Origin: Pyrrhoderma lamaoense
Lineage: Eukaryota > Basidiomycota > Agaricomycetes > Hymenochaetales > Hymenochaetaceae
Assembly: GCA_002794735.1 (NCBI GenBank)
Contig: NBAZ01000002.1
Span: 124,001-188,000 of the forward strand
Direction: 5' to 3'
DNA: 64,000 nt
Part shown: positions 34,007 through 45,724 of the stretch, piece after piece
Layout: every line of letters starts with the position of its first letter
Position numbering within the stretch: position 1 is the stretch's first letter
The notes under the pieces: model-generated
What the model was told of the DNA's origin: nothing
Databases searched by the model: none
Seen by the model: the letters and a program-made list of their open reading frames with translations, nothing else
Position numbers and translations under genes: made by a program

Positions 34007-35275
34007 TGGCCCAGAGTAAGAGTCTGATTTACTGTAATAAAGTGTCAGAAAGTATTTGTATGTAGTGCGAAGCACAACTATGTATGGAGTATTCAATTAT
34101 GGTATATTTTTGTCTAATATCGGTGCACTGGGAGGTCATAATCACTATTTACTATGTGTTATGCACCCAAAGCTTATTTCGTTATGCGGTTTCCAAATCA
34201 GTTTAGTGGCACTATGGTTTGAACCAATGACTGACGGAAGAAAGGTTGATTGAACTTCGGAAATGTAATTGCGGAAACAGGTATAAAATTATTAGACTTT
34301 TCTTCTGGGGTCATTAGGCTATAACTCTCCTCCTACCTTTTCTCGCCTATGTATATCCAATCTTGCAATTAGTACCAATGTCTTCTACTTGATGATTGAG
34401 AACCTCGTAATTGAATACATTACTAATTTCCAAATTTGGTTCATAAACATAACGCGTTCACTGCAGATGAAAGACTTCACCCCTGTTGCTTTCAATCATT
34501 CTGTCTTTTTTAAAGTGTTTCAAAAAGATGAAGCAGGCTTCATTAGCTACATCCAACTTTTCTACTGCATCAATTAGTCTGGGATACTAGGTCTATTGGT
34601 GAAAACATGAAGGGAAACGGAATGGAGCAAACGATGGATTTTGACACGAGATCTCGAGGCCATGATTATTCTGAAAGATTACTTTGGACTGAAAAATCTT
34701 TCAGTTCATTCTTTAATAATATATTCCACATATCTATCCCAACCCTGAATCGGACTAACAGCACAATGAGAATGGTACTATCATTATGCGCCATGTTTTT
34801 CACCCGGATTCAGGCCAGGCGCGTTATTGACTCCTATTTTGTGTTCATGGTTTGGTCTTACGGTCATTTTCCCACGACAAATTAAGCAATTGCTCAACTT
34901 GCACCGACCATAACTTCTTAGAACTTGCTCTCATCTTCCATCTTCAGTGCGTCCACAGTGTTCGTTAACTTCCCATCGATCTTACTAATTGAATGAGGAC
35001 TCATTTTACGATATAGGGAGTACTGAGAGTTACGTAGAGAGGCTGAATCATCTTAATTGCACTGAAACAAGTGAGTAATGACACATTATTCATAAATAAT
35101 ACAATGCAACGCTGCGTGTAGAAGCCACCTCATCCAGAGCCTGCGGTTGAAACTTACTATTTAACTCTTCTCTGTGTACTCATAATTCTCCTCTCATCTA
35201 GGAACAACCAACACATCAGTGATTTCACCACTACGTCTCACCTCGACCGTGCCAACTGAGATAACTTTATCAACA
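34007..35275. other. Gene-free stretch upstream of H2A.Z
   Basis: Short frames only (for example 34389-34577 and 34607-34885), without recognisable content. Confidence 0.5.
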
Positions 35276-35930
35276 ATGCCGCCAAAAGTCACAGGAGGAA
35301 AATCTAAATCAAGCGAAGCACTGCAAAGTGGGACCACAAAGGCTCCTGCACAAACACGAAGTGCGAAGGCTGGTCTGCAGGTACGTTTCCGTCAATTTTG
35401 TTTTTTTTTCTACCCTTTATTTCCTTTTCTGCAAAGAGCTATATGTCTTTCAAGTTCTTTGAATCTGCCACGAGTATGGCATAGATCACAATGCCTGCTT
35501 CCTAATTACCGTTAGTGGAGGTCGTTCACGTTCGAGAACTCTGTTCTTACTTATAGTTCTTGTTCTACGTTACTTCATCACATACTGAGACCACTATTGT
35601 TTTACGTTCTAGTTCCCAGTCGGGCGTATTCACCGTTATCTCAAGCAAAGAACACAACATAATGTGCGTATCGGTGCTAAGGCCGCTGTTTACACATCAG
35701 CTATTCTCGAATACCTCACAGCGGAGGTACTAGAATTAGCGGGAAATGCTTCCAAAGATATGCGAGTAAAACGTATCACTCCACGTCATTTACAACTGGC
35801 AATTCGTGGTGATGAGGAACTCGATATCCTTGTCCGTGCAACAATTGCAGGTGGTGGTGTGCTACCATTTATTCATAAGGCCTTAACATCAGTTGGAACG
35901 AAGAAGAAAGTCGAAAATGCTACTGCCTGA
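35276..35930 (+). CDS. HTZ1: Histone variant H2A.Z
   Basis: Replaces H2A in nucleosomes at promoters. Two exons (35276-35380 and 35613-35930; the 232-bp intron is long for this genome) encode 140 residues. The histone fold reads [34 protein letters not shown] and [18 protein letters not shown]. The stretch [19 protein letters not shown] is the H2A.Z signature, and there is no SQ(E/D) motif as in H2A.X-type fungal H2A. The N-terminal tail has Lys-Gly and Lys-Ser pairs for acetylation. No frame problems. Confidence 0.95.
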
Positions 35931-36260
35931 TGTTCAGCTCCGTCCTTGCTGTGTTTTTTCTTACTCGTCTCATTTTCTTCTGCCTATGCTTTAAGGCAGT
36001 GTGAATACCGTTGTCTGTTTTTTCCCGTCCTATAGTTACTTCTGTAGTACAGTTTCTTGTATTGATCTACGCATTCCTCATCTAACGTTTATATGACGAG
36101 ATCAGTTATCTTGTCAGATATAGATCCGGATGAAGGATCTCTAGTTTAAGAATTAACCTATCCTTGAGATCTACTAAATATTCATGTTGATTCATGATTA
36201 CTTTTTATACTGAGAGACCTTTCCAGGAGTTTCTTAGAGTTTCTTTTATGGTAATGACGA

Positions 36261-36268
36261 TATAAAAG
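36261..36268 (+). promoter_or_regulatory. TATA box upstream of the small conserved gene
   Basis: TATAAAAG 57 nt above the ATG at 36318. Confidence 0.5.
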
Positions 36269-36317
36269 GATTGTCTTGGTGCCCTTGTTCCGCAGTACTT
36301 GATATCTGAACCGTACC

Positions 36318-36771
36318 ATGTCAGAAACTACGAATCAAACACCTCTCTCTCTTCCTGCACCATCAGATATACCAACCGAGTCTCAAGGTGATGGACTCAA
36401 GGTGGATATCAGCGCAAACGAAATTGCGCAGCTCAAATTCGATCAGTTTGGGCCTATGGTTGTGAATAGCGATGGCGTAAGTATATTAAAAAAAATAGAA
36501 AAAAGGATATAAATGGGCGCTAAGAATGTGTCAACATTACTATTTAGACACTCTCGCGAATTACTAACTGGGACAAAATGACTGAACTCGAACGAGAGAG
36601 AACAATGAGGGTTTTGAACGCTCGCAATCGGTAGGCCTGAGCTCAAACATCTTAAAGATAATAATATAAACACGCGCTGACAATTGCATTTAATCTCGAA
36701 GCTTACGCCTTGCACAAGAAAAAGAGAAGTCTGGGGAATCCTCCGATACAGTCACGCTAGCAAAATCTTAA
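36318..36771 (+). CDS. Small conserved fungal protein (about 103 aa), function unknown
   Basis: Exons 36318-36476, 36548-36630 and 36702-36771 join in phase. After a Pro/Ser-rich N-terminus comes the conserved core: VNSDGTLSRITNWDKMTELE, then RERTMRVLNARNRLRLAQEK. I recognise this NW..M.E.E...T.R.L..RN pattern from a widespread family of short fungal proteins without a known role. No targeting signal or membrane segment is seen. Confidence 0.7.
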
Positions 36772-37183
36772 CCTTTCAGCTATCACTTTCATCTTCAGGA
36801 TCTGGCTACTTTGAATTCGATACCATCAAGTTTATGGCAATTCTCGTTGTTAATATCAAAGCCGGGATTGTGACTGTATATATGTAAATCACACTTTTAA
36901 TAGTAGGGAATTGACTGGGTACTAAGTTTTTGTATTTGTACACGTAAATCCAATTCTTTTTTAAGTGTTATTCTCCTCAGCCCATCATCTGGCCCTCCTT
37001 CCTTCCTGAGTTGGATAATTGGCCTAACAACCTAACTGAGAAAGTGGCTCTGGGATTCGTCCATCCTTCCGACCAAGCCAATTCCCACGATCCCTAGAGT
37101 ATCATTAGTCAAAATGAATTGAGCCACAAAGTCTAATAATGATAAACCCACTTCACAACCGTAACCACCTATAAACAATCGTC
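36772..37183. other. Short gene-free stretch between convergent genes
   Basis: Nothing recognisable; 3' flanks of both neighbours. Confidence 0.4.
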
Positions 37184-39295
37184 TCAACGCTCTTTCCTAG
37201 CCACTTTACGACTGAGGCCCTCTTTTTCATCATAAAGCTTGATCTTTTCATCATATCCGACGTCCCCATTCGTAACTATGGCTCTCAAAAGATCGGCTAT
37301 CTTCTCTGATTTCTTATCTTTCCCAAGAGTTCTGGCCTCTTTGATCAAATTCTCTGATTGCGAACTCAGGCTTTGACTACGATACAAAGATGCGATATCC
37401 ACAATCTTCCAGAAGCGTACACTTGCGAGACTGCTATAAGCGGGGCAGTAATTTCTCCAAACTTGTCCTGTGAATAAAGTTAATAGATTGAATTCTACGA
37501 AACTTGGTTGATGGAAAGGCTCACTAGACATTTCTTTCGAGTACATATGCCCAAGTCCTGTAGATTATTACACCCTCCCATCAAGCATTTCATCCCTCTC
37601 ATACTGAGATATCCGGTAGGAAAGTCCAGTGCACGGAGTGTAGCCCCATGTCGAGCACTGAGATGAGAAGCCAGGCCATCGACACATATACCTACTCCGG
37701 TACACATAGACAACTGATGAAAGCTTTCATCCTCAAACGAGCGATATCGAGCGTCTTCACAAAGAATTTCAAGTTTTTCCAATGGTGATGGGGAAGACAG
37801 AATACGGACCCAAGTACAAAGGTTATGCAATTGTGCACGCGAGAATGCAACTGAGTGACCATGAATCATTTTCAATGATTTCAGAGTCGAAAGCGATGGA
37901 ATATCCTTCAGTACCGAAGGAATAACTAATTGCTGAAAGAAAGAAAGAAGGGAGATTATTAGTCTTAGCTTTTTGTCGCTTCTGGAATAACGATTACGTA
38001 CAAAGTAGTGAAATATCGTAAGGTGACGGAGGTTTGGTAAAGTTACAAGGAACTTCAAGAGATCATCATATTTGATAGAATATGCGATTCCAAGCCCAAA
38101 GTGTCTGAGAGAAAGGGATACGGGTTGAAGAAATCTCAGAGTTCCTGGTGTCACGGAACCACAATTATCCTTAGTAGCCCTATATGATGAACGCTTGATC
38201 GAAAAAGACGGAGGTTCGTCATGAACATACCTCAAAATGAAGAGAAATCAAAGGCTCATCTAAGGCTTTCAATGCTTCCGGTAATGCAAGTAAAGTATCC
38301 GAGTTTGGACTTGAGAGCGTCAGGTACCTAATTCGGTTGAATTCTTTTGGAGGTATAGTGAACGTCACAGAAGGTATAGAGCTACTTCCTATTGGTTCGT
38401 CATCCTAGATTATCACTATTTTAATAACACTCGCAAAGTGAGATGTGAAAAGTCGATGTACTTCAAGCGGTTTGTATTCGTAAGGAGTAGAATCCTCCTC
38501 TATTGACTCATCTTCTTCTTTGGAGTTGTGTAAGTTATCTATTGCGATAGGGGGGTCAGGGGAACGTTTGGTGAGATTTTCTCCTTCCTCTCCCTCCTCC
38601 TCCTCCTCCTCTTCTTCTTCTTCTTCTTCTTCTTCTTCTTTAATGATATCTAAGTCTTTCACTACGGCTGGAGGTCTCATTACAGGAATCTCCGGAAGAA
38701 TGAAAGGTATTTTAATATTCAGAGACCGTAAACAGTGTAGTTGTTTGACCTGAGGAAGAATATGTATAACAGCACTAGCTAGCTGAGCATCACATATCTT
38801 CGGACGAAACGTGAAGGAATGCAGATTTGGATACACTTCAAGTATCGATACAAATTCCCTCACAGTACCCTCTATATCAGGGGGTGGAAGATATGCTATT
38901 GAAAAATGATTAAAGATGACGATGGGAGTCGTTAGATGAACTATCTTGTCTTACAGTTGCAATATAAATTAAAATGTTGCACATGAATAGCATTATGCGA
39001 GAGCTGAGATGAGGCAAACCTAAGTCCTGTTTTGGTTTGGCGCTTGCTAGTATTCAGGAGTCTGATATAATCTGATATGATTAGAATAGCATCATATACA
39101 TACCCCGATGGTCAATGGACCGTTGTATAGATTATATGTTACTTCAGAATATAGGACGTGCGACGCAAGGTTATTCCATAGTTTACTAGTAACGCTGAGG
39201 ACGAAAAGAGCATTTCTATCTTCTCTTTCATTCCTATCAAGGTTATCTAAGATGTGTTCCAAAACTTGGATATTTCCAAAAAGCAAGCTCGCCAT
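37184..39295 (-). CDS. F-box/LRR-like protein with poly-Glu tract
   Basis: The start at 39295 (MASLLFGNIQVLEHILDNL) gives an F-box-like opening (FVLSVTSKLWNNLASHVLY). Further exons carry leucine-rich-type strands (RIMLFMCNILIYI; FVSILEVYPNLHSFTFRP; ISLSLRHFGLGIAYS; LPNLRHLTIFHYF; LSTLKSLKMIHG), as in the many Agaricomycete F-box proteins. Introns are recognisable near 39110-39050, 38955-38895, about 38457-38401, 38230-38150 and 37940. A tract of about 16 Glu lies at about 38589-38641. The last part (37184-37546) reads as helical, Lys/Glu-rich sequence, and its junction to the preceding exon does not fit cleanly, so the C-terminus is uncertain and might be a separate gene. Confidence 0.6.
38589..38641. 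repeat. CTC/TTC trinucleotide microsatellite in coding sequence
   Basis: A run of CTC units followed by TTC units on the plus strand, read as GAG/GAA (Glu) on the coding minus strand. The change of unit half way is typical of a repeat that expanded twice. Confidence 0.85.
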
Positions 39296-39616
39296 GTCCA
39301 GGTTCAAAGGATGATGAAATGAGCCCAGAAACGACAACGTGTGATTGACTGATTATTACGTCATTACGATTTAGATAGATAGCTCTTACATAACTACCTG
39401 TATCAAGAACATATATTATCTGCCACAAATAGATATCAACAGAAAGGAAACAAATACAAAGGTATCATGTAGATCGTCTACTAAAAAGGATATACACAAA
39501 CGACACAGAGAAAGACGTATATACTCAGAACCGCAAATTCATAAAATAAACATGCATAACCCAATATATCGTCGTATGTCTCATTTAACGACCCTGCATA
39601 CAACATAGTTGGAATA

Positions 39617-40530
39617 TTAATACCCAACCTTACGACGCATGCGCGTCCATAAGCTTCCCCCAGATGAATATGAGCCACCAGAGCTGCTCTCAGAGCTCCG
39701 TCGTCCGAAGAAGACTGTGAATCCCGAAATGAGTAGGAGAATCAACGACACAAACGTTAGCCAGAATCCTGCAGCGGTAGTAGTGTGTGAATTGGGGAGC
39801 TTGTTCATCTGGTGCCTAGTGAAAGCAAGGAGTGCGATATCGACACAGAAGCTATAAGAGTGACAAAGAATGCTAAGAAGGAAAGCCCTGAGGCAAGGAG
39901 GGTGAAGGTTGTGTGGGTAGAGAACGCGCAAACCAAAGCAAAGAAGGTTAATGCCGCGGCTATTCAGATAGAACGGGAACATCAACAGGTCAGTAACTAG
40001 ACTTATACAGCACGACAACAGAGAAAGAAGCGTACCAACTGGGTGGATGGCAAGTCCACGAGTCCAGCTTGCACCAACGGTTACAATTTCTCCTGTTGAG
40101 GATTTAGTAGCTGGACTGTATAGCCATGGCCTGATGAACAAGAAAAAAGATTAGCACATATCCAATGAAGAGATTTGATAAAATGGTATCCAATACTGGT
40201 TGTGATTTCGTGTACACTTACCAGTATCAGGACAAAGCCGGCTTCCATCAGAAACCTTGTAAAGACATGCCCTCCAGATACCAAACTGATATCAGACAAG
40301 AAAATAGTATTCTGCGTTAGTCTCGTCAAGTCTTTGTTCCAGAACTGCATTCTTACCCTAACTTGATTAACAGCGTCCGATGCTGCCCCAATTGAAGTAC
40401 CATCAAATTTTACACGGGTGAAATCAACTCCAGGGAGAAATGGGAGAGAAATAGAGGTGATGATGAGCAGCACGAGGGCAAACAGGAGGAATATTGCCCC
40501 CACGGAACAGCTTCTGGTGAATGCTGGCAT
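39617..40530 (-). CDS. SUR7/PalI-family membrane protein A; two apparent frameshifts
   Basis: SUR7/Rim9/PalI proteins are four-helix plasma-membrane proteins linked to pH sensing and eisosomes. Helix 1 (FLLFALVLLIITSISLPFL) is followed by an extracellular loop with VNQVRFGIWRACLY and GHGYTVQL, then SWTRGLAIHPV, helix 2 (AALTFFALVCAF), helix 3 (TFTLLASGLSFLAFFVTLIA...DIALLAF), HTTTAAGFWLTFVSLILLLISG (helix 4) and a Ser/Gly-rich cytosolic tail. Introns: 40356-40286, about 40221-40135 and about 40035-39965. The frame must be corrected by one base near 40103 and near 39849 to keep these conserved blocks together. Confidence 0.75.
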
Positions 40531-41421
40531 TTAAGGAAGAACACAGTAGTGAGGGAGTTGTGTACAATGGTTAGTATCAAAGTTGTGATGATACTTTTTG
40601 GCCAAACAAACGTCCAGAGATTGGCTTGATGGGAGTGGACCGTCCTCTTAGGATCACGGTAGAGGGTTATATAGAAGTAGAATTGGGGATACAACGGGGT
40701 CACTAACGCAATAATACTTTTTGTCTGCTTTTATCCTAGTTCTGATATACTCATAAACTAGTCCACATGGTTATTACGGGAATCTTCATGATGAGGGGCT
40801 GTGCAGTACACCGGCGCTTGAATTTGGTTTTTGGGCTCCGAAACTTGAGTTCAACCAAGATTTTTCACAATAAACGAAGATAATACACGAAATAGGAAAA
40901 TGTATGACTGCTCTATCACCCATATGCCTCATGATTTACGAACCAGCGGAAGTAGAACGATTCGAAGGTTACAGAGAAGTTTTGATAGGTGTAGTCAACT
41001 ACATATTGAACATGTAAACCACACGCCGATAGCAACTCAGAGCTCGTTAGTCGAGTCAGCGACCTAAACAGGCACAATCAGCTCAAAGGCGCCTAACGGT
41101 TCGTCTTATATAGATTCCTTTCTTTTCAAAAAGTTCACAGAAGTATATTAGTATTCACATTCACATTGTTAATTCGTAATTCAAAAGGGGGTTGCGAAAC
41201 GCGCCCAGGAAGCAGAAGGAAAAAGCCACATTGAATCCCTGTAATACGGAACTTCCGCTTATTATGATCATCAAAAAGGAAGAGCGGGAATACAACAAAG
41301 ATCATCAAACATTAAAAAAGACCGTTTCGTTAATGGCATAAAAGCCAAGTTCTCAAGAGCAAATAGAATATTGTTATAGTTGGGTATGTTAAAAATTCTC
41401 TGTTCCTGACTTTTTTTTCAC
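40531..41421. other. Spacer between the two PalI-family genes
   Basis: No gene recognised; includes the upstream region of gene A and the 3' flank of gene B. Confidence 0.5.
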
Positions 41422-42505
41422 TCAAGAACTGGCTTTACTCCGAGAAAACCTCTGCCAGAATCCCGTTTTCGTCGGCGACATCGGATATGTGCCACCAGAT
41501 GTAGCCCCATCCATACGTGCCCTGCGTCTACCTAGACATGATACACAGCTTCCTACCATCAGAGCAATCGTAGCAGCAAATGCAAACCAAAACCCTAAAC
41601 ACAGACATTTCAATAATGAGGCATCAGCCGAATGATTAACATATAGGTAGATGAATTACACGCACCAATTCCCGGGTTCGTACTCGCTTCAATATCCTCA
41701 AGTGAGTTGATTTTGTGCCTCAGAAAGACGAATAGGGCAATGTCGCATGCAAAAGAGGCAAGCGAAGCGAGAGCGCCCACAGATGCAAAAAGAGTTGTCA
41801 AGAGGATGAGGAATGTCGAAGATGCGAATGAAAACAACAGGGCAACCAGGGTCAAAGCCGCGGCTAATCAAGTTGGAAAAACCGAACGACGAGGAGGATC
41901 AATTGCATGAAAGAAACCCGTCGCCAAGATTTGTATAGTGAAGCGAGCGCATCAGCGTCGGGAGCGCACATCAAGATTTGGAGAGATTAGATTGAACATT
42001 CGGAGGAGCGAACGGATTTAGAAGCAGATGAGAATATACATCAATTAGTGACATATTCGAGAAGGGAAAATATGATAGACAAACCTATAGGGTGGATAAC
42101 GAGCCCACGTGTCCAAGATGCACCGATTGAAACTGAGGAACTAGAAGTTTTGAATATCAACTCATAGGCACTATCTTCTCACAATTTGTATATCAGTAAA
42201 GTCTTCGTTATTTGATTGAAAAATATATGTATGAAAGCAACCCAAAAACTCACCAGCACCTGTGCATGTCTGTTCCCCACTAGAATCCTCCGCACAGTAG
42301 CCCCATACTCCGACCCTTACTTTTTCAACAGAAGAAACTAACGTGTCGCACCCATCATTCCTGCACACGTCAAGGACCCGCTGGAGATGTCGACCTCGCT
42401 GATATTCAACGGCGACAGATAAGGCACCGAAATAGACGTAAATATGAGGAGAATTAGAGCGCCACTGAGAAGGAAGGTGCCAAGAAAGCGAACGATGCGC
42501 GACAT
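41422..42505 (-). CDS. SUR7/PalI-family membrane protein B (tandem paralogue); one apparent frameshift
   Basis: Same architecture as gene A: MSRIVRFLGTFLLSGALILL (helix 1) ending ISVPYLSPL, an extracellular loop with VEKVRVGVWGYCAE, SVSIGASWTRGLVIHPI, helix 2 (AALTLVALLFSFA), helix 3 (LASLASFACDIALFVFLRHK), helix 4 (FWFAFAATIALMVGSCVSCL) and a basic, Ser-rich tail. Introns lie near 42244-42165, 42085-41866 (long) and 41667-41609. The loop frame changes near 42367-42371 by one base. A 53-nt intron could also explain it, but it would delete the VEKVRVGVW block that matches VNQVRFGIW in gene A, so I favour a missing base. Confidence 0.7.
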
Positions 42506-43028
42506 TTCGGCGACTTCCTAGTTTCCTTTTTTTGCAGACGACAAGGACAACTCGAAGCTGTAGTGGGTGGCTACGGTGTCGTAGTTCCTAGGTAAAGGGG
42601 ACTCTGACGGTGCCAGCATGAAGATAGAAAAAAATTAAATAGTCTGGACTTCTTCGGTTGCATGCTTGTTGGAGCCGAAGAAATTTCGCTATCCTCGGTT
42701 CTTTTCGTTAGTAGGCTCCATAACAGTCTAACCTATAACTTCCATATGATTGCATGAATGCGTGGGGAATCAGCTCTAGTCTCCACTACACTATGACCAT
42801 CAGCTAGAAATGAGATCAAGGTGGAGTTGATAATACTCATTGTTGTCCATCAACTAATCCATCAACAAATGAAATGGTGCTTGTAGTATGATGGGAGCAT
42901 AACATTTTATATATACACTGGCTTAAATTATTATTATAAAATACAAAATACTGAATCAGAAAAAAAAACTGATTATATGTTGTACAAGTCCCTCCATCCT
43001 AGAAATACAAACGTCGATTGTCTGACCG
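42506..43028. other. Spacer
   Basis: Upstream region of PalI gene B and 3' flank of the SDR gene. Nothing recognisable. Confidence 0.4.
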
Positions 43029-44274
43029 TCACAAATCCTTCACCTGCTCTTCTAACCAGTGCCACAGCTCTTCTGCAGTCTTTGGATCCTTGGCGTCCTC
43101 CCTCGTATCGCCTACTCGAGCCCATGGTATCAGATACTTCCCATCGAGATCTTTTGCTTCAGGAGCAACGCCTGCGTAAAGTTGGGTCAGAGCACCGTAT
43201 GAAGCAGGGTACAGCATCCATTCCTAGACAAGACAAAAGATAAGTAAGAAACGTTATCATCATTTTAGAGGTATAGAAGGCGCGTACAGTTAGCTTTATT
43301 CCAACAGAACCCCAATGTCGTTGAAGATCCGTTTTCAAGTTTCCTGGGTTAAGACTGGTGAACACAATCCCTCTGTCCGCATAACGCCGAGAAAATTCTT
43401 TTGCTACAAGTATGTTACCCTTTTCATAATGTAATTTAATCTCCATAACAATCGTATCGAAAGTTATAACAGACATACATATTTGCTTTGCGCATAAAGA
43501 CCTTGAGTTCCTACTTTCTCCCTTGCCTTTCCCGCTTTTAAAGTTTCATAACGAATTTTTGGACCCCAGCCCAGATGCGCGGAAGAAGAGGTGGTAACAA
43601 CTCGAGATTTCTTCTCTGGACTATTTTTCGCAGCGACTTCTAATACAGGAAGCAGAAGCTTAGTGAAATAGAAGTGTCCTGTTTTAATGAGGAGTAAGTA
43701 CAACCATACTAAATTCAGAAGTATAAAAAACAGACCGATCACGTTCGTTCCAAATTGTAAATCATACCCATCGGCAGTCAGTTGTTCTATAGGAGGAGCC
43801 ATAACACCACTGTATAATAATGCAAACTATGAGAAGGGATTCGATAGCGAGATATACAGAAATGGGCTTACCCACTATTGAATAAGACATCGAGCTGGGT
43901 TTCCTTACTTCAAACGAGAGGAGTTAGATAACTAACTAATTCAAAGGATGAAGAATTACCTCATGAACTCTTCAGCTGCCTTTTTAACTTCCTCAGGTCG
44001 GCGAGATCTAACTCCAGGAATATAGCTTCTTTCCCAGTCTCCTCCTTTAGGCGCTGGATAGCTTCCTCCGCTTTTGCCTTACTCCTTGACGCCATGTAAA
44101 CTCTAGCATTCTTGTTTAACAGTGCCTTGATAGTTTCATAACCTATTCCAGTATTCCCTCCAGTAACAATCATAACTTCCCAGTCAAATCAGGTATGTCA
44201 TCTACTCCCCAAGTTGGCTTGGGTGGCCGAGTCTGGTCAATAAACATGCCCATAATGGTGAAGAACTGGCCCAT
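43029..44274 (-). CDS. Short-chain dehydrogenase/reductase (SDR); two apparent frameshifts
   Basis: NAD(P)-dependent oxidoreductase of the classical/WW-domain-oxidoreductase-like fungal SDR group. Starts [13 protein letters not shown] (44274). The cofactor motif is [13 protein letters not shown], followed by [41 protein letters not shown] (catalytic Ser region), YAQSKYGN (YxxxK catalytic pair) and [11 protein letters not shown]. Introns sit after the FM residues (about 43960), after LFNSG (about 43870), in the NVIG-HFYF block (about 43740), after QSKY (about 43478) and after GIKLT (about 43287). Frame breaks of one base occur at about 44177 (between TGK and MIVTGG) and about 43983 (A-run in DLRKLK/KAAEEF). 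The substrate cannot be told. Confidence 0.85.
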
Positions 44275-44973
44275 CTTGGAAGTGTAGTGCGTATATGGCG
44301 TCAGGGGTTGGTAAAGGAGAATTCAAAGAATATAAAGTGAAGACTATCACTTTGTACGGTACTCAGATGAAACTCTTTAATCTTTATATGAGAAGTTGAC
44401 GACTCAAATCTAGCCGATATCTAGCTTGCGTGCACGTTACAGGCGTGTCTGACGCGTCTCTACGGCTTGTACGCTTAAATAGAAAGAGAAGCACAGTGTC
44501 AAGGCGGCATAATTATCTTGACGTACCGGGCAGCAACTCCGAATTTATAGACAAGTTATATACCAATGTACAAATTTAAATAATTAAATTAAAATATCCT
44601 TAATTTATTCTGATTGTGGCTGAATGATGGGCACGTGATTTTCCCAGGCTGTGGCGAGGCATCCTTGGCGTAGATTAAGATTTAGAATTGTTACACCGTA
44701 AAGAATCGTAGATAAGATCTGTTTATTGTATCTAAAATGAATTTAGCAAAAGGGAAAATCAAGAGCATCTATACCTTGTCGAATAAAACATTATACAGTG
44801 TATCTCTTTTTTGTCCTACATTTGTCCTCTTTTTTATGTATGCGTATCATAATAGGCGTAGATAATATCATACTGGGACATATCAGAACGTACATTATGA
44901 GGTTGCAGAAGAATATCAGCTACAAGTCCCTCATTTTACCTACAATGACCATTTGTCATATATTTTTCACTAG

Positions 44974-45150
44974 CTCTTCCAGAATATCGTAGTTCTTCTA
45001 CAGTCTTTGGATTTCAGCATCCTCTCTTATATCCCGTGCTCGAGCCTACAGTCTCAAGCTCTTACTTAATCTCTGCGAATCAGAGGTAGTATCTGCATAA
45101 AGCTGTGTGAGCGTACCGTACCAGAAATTGCAAATAAAGTAGACGTTTCC
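44974..45150 (-). pseudogene. Decayed copy of the SDR gene 3' end
   Basis: Shares a string of matching blocks with the SDR end at about 43061-43210: TTCTTCTRCAGTCTTTGGAT, then GCTCGAGCC, then GCRTAAAGYTGKGTSAG and CACCGTAYGAAGC-like ends. The rest is substituted, with no continuous frame. A dead fragment that lies upstream of the live gene, between SDR and the NACHT gene. Confidence 0.6.
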
Positions 45151-45724
45151 GGACGGATTGACACATTCAGTTGTTCACCTCAGGGTATTTTGTACTTAGC
45201 ATTTAATAGTTAACATGATATAAGTATTCGTCATTGCATTCGTAGCTGACACGTACCACATCAGTGTGTTTTAATGTAAGACTGAAAGATCGGATCTCTT
45301 TGCATTCAGGTCGAAGGAATCATAAATCAGCTCAGCCCGGTAATCCACATTTAGATACTTAGATTTGCTCAATCGAGTCTCGGCTGTTATGTTACGTAAG
45401 TTTATAATCTCTTCTTGTCTTTTTCAATAGAGCAGAGCTTGGAGTCGTAATCTTAAACTTCCTCCCTTAACTACATAGAGCGTCAAAATATACTATCTGC
45501 CTCAAACCGATGATATTACTCAACTATGCACACAGTAACAATTGCTCAAAGATAAAAAAGAAAAAGAATTTAAATTCATATCATTGCGGTCATGGGAAAA
45601 ACCCTAGTTATGTGGTTCTTTTTAAGTAATTACATGCGGCGGACTCAAGGCAGAGCTTGCAGAGCGAGCCAACTTCAGCAAAAACCTTGTCTCCTCCAGT
45701 ATAACATATAAGTAAACATCAACA

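Noticed and set aside
38520..38753. Poly-Ser plus-strand frame
   Set aside because: Complement of the poly-Glu tract in the F-box gene.
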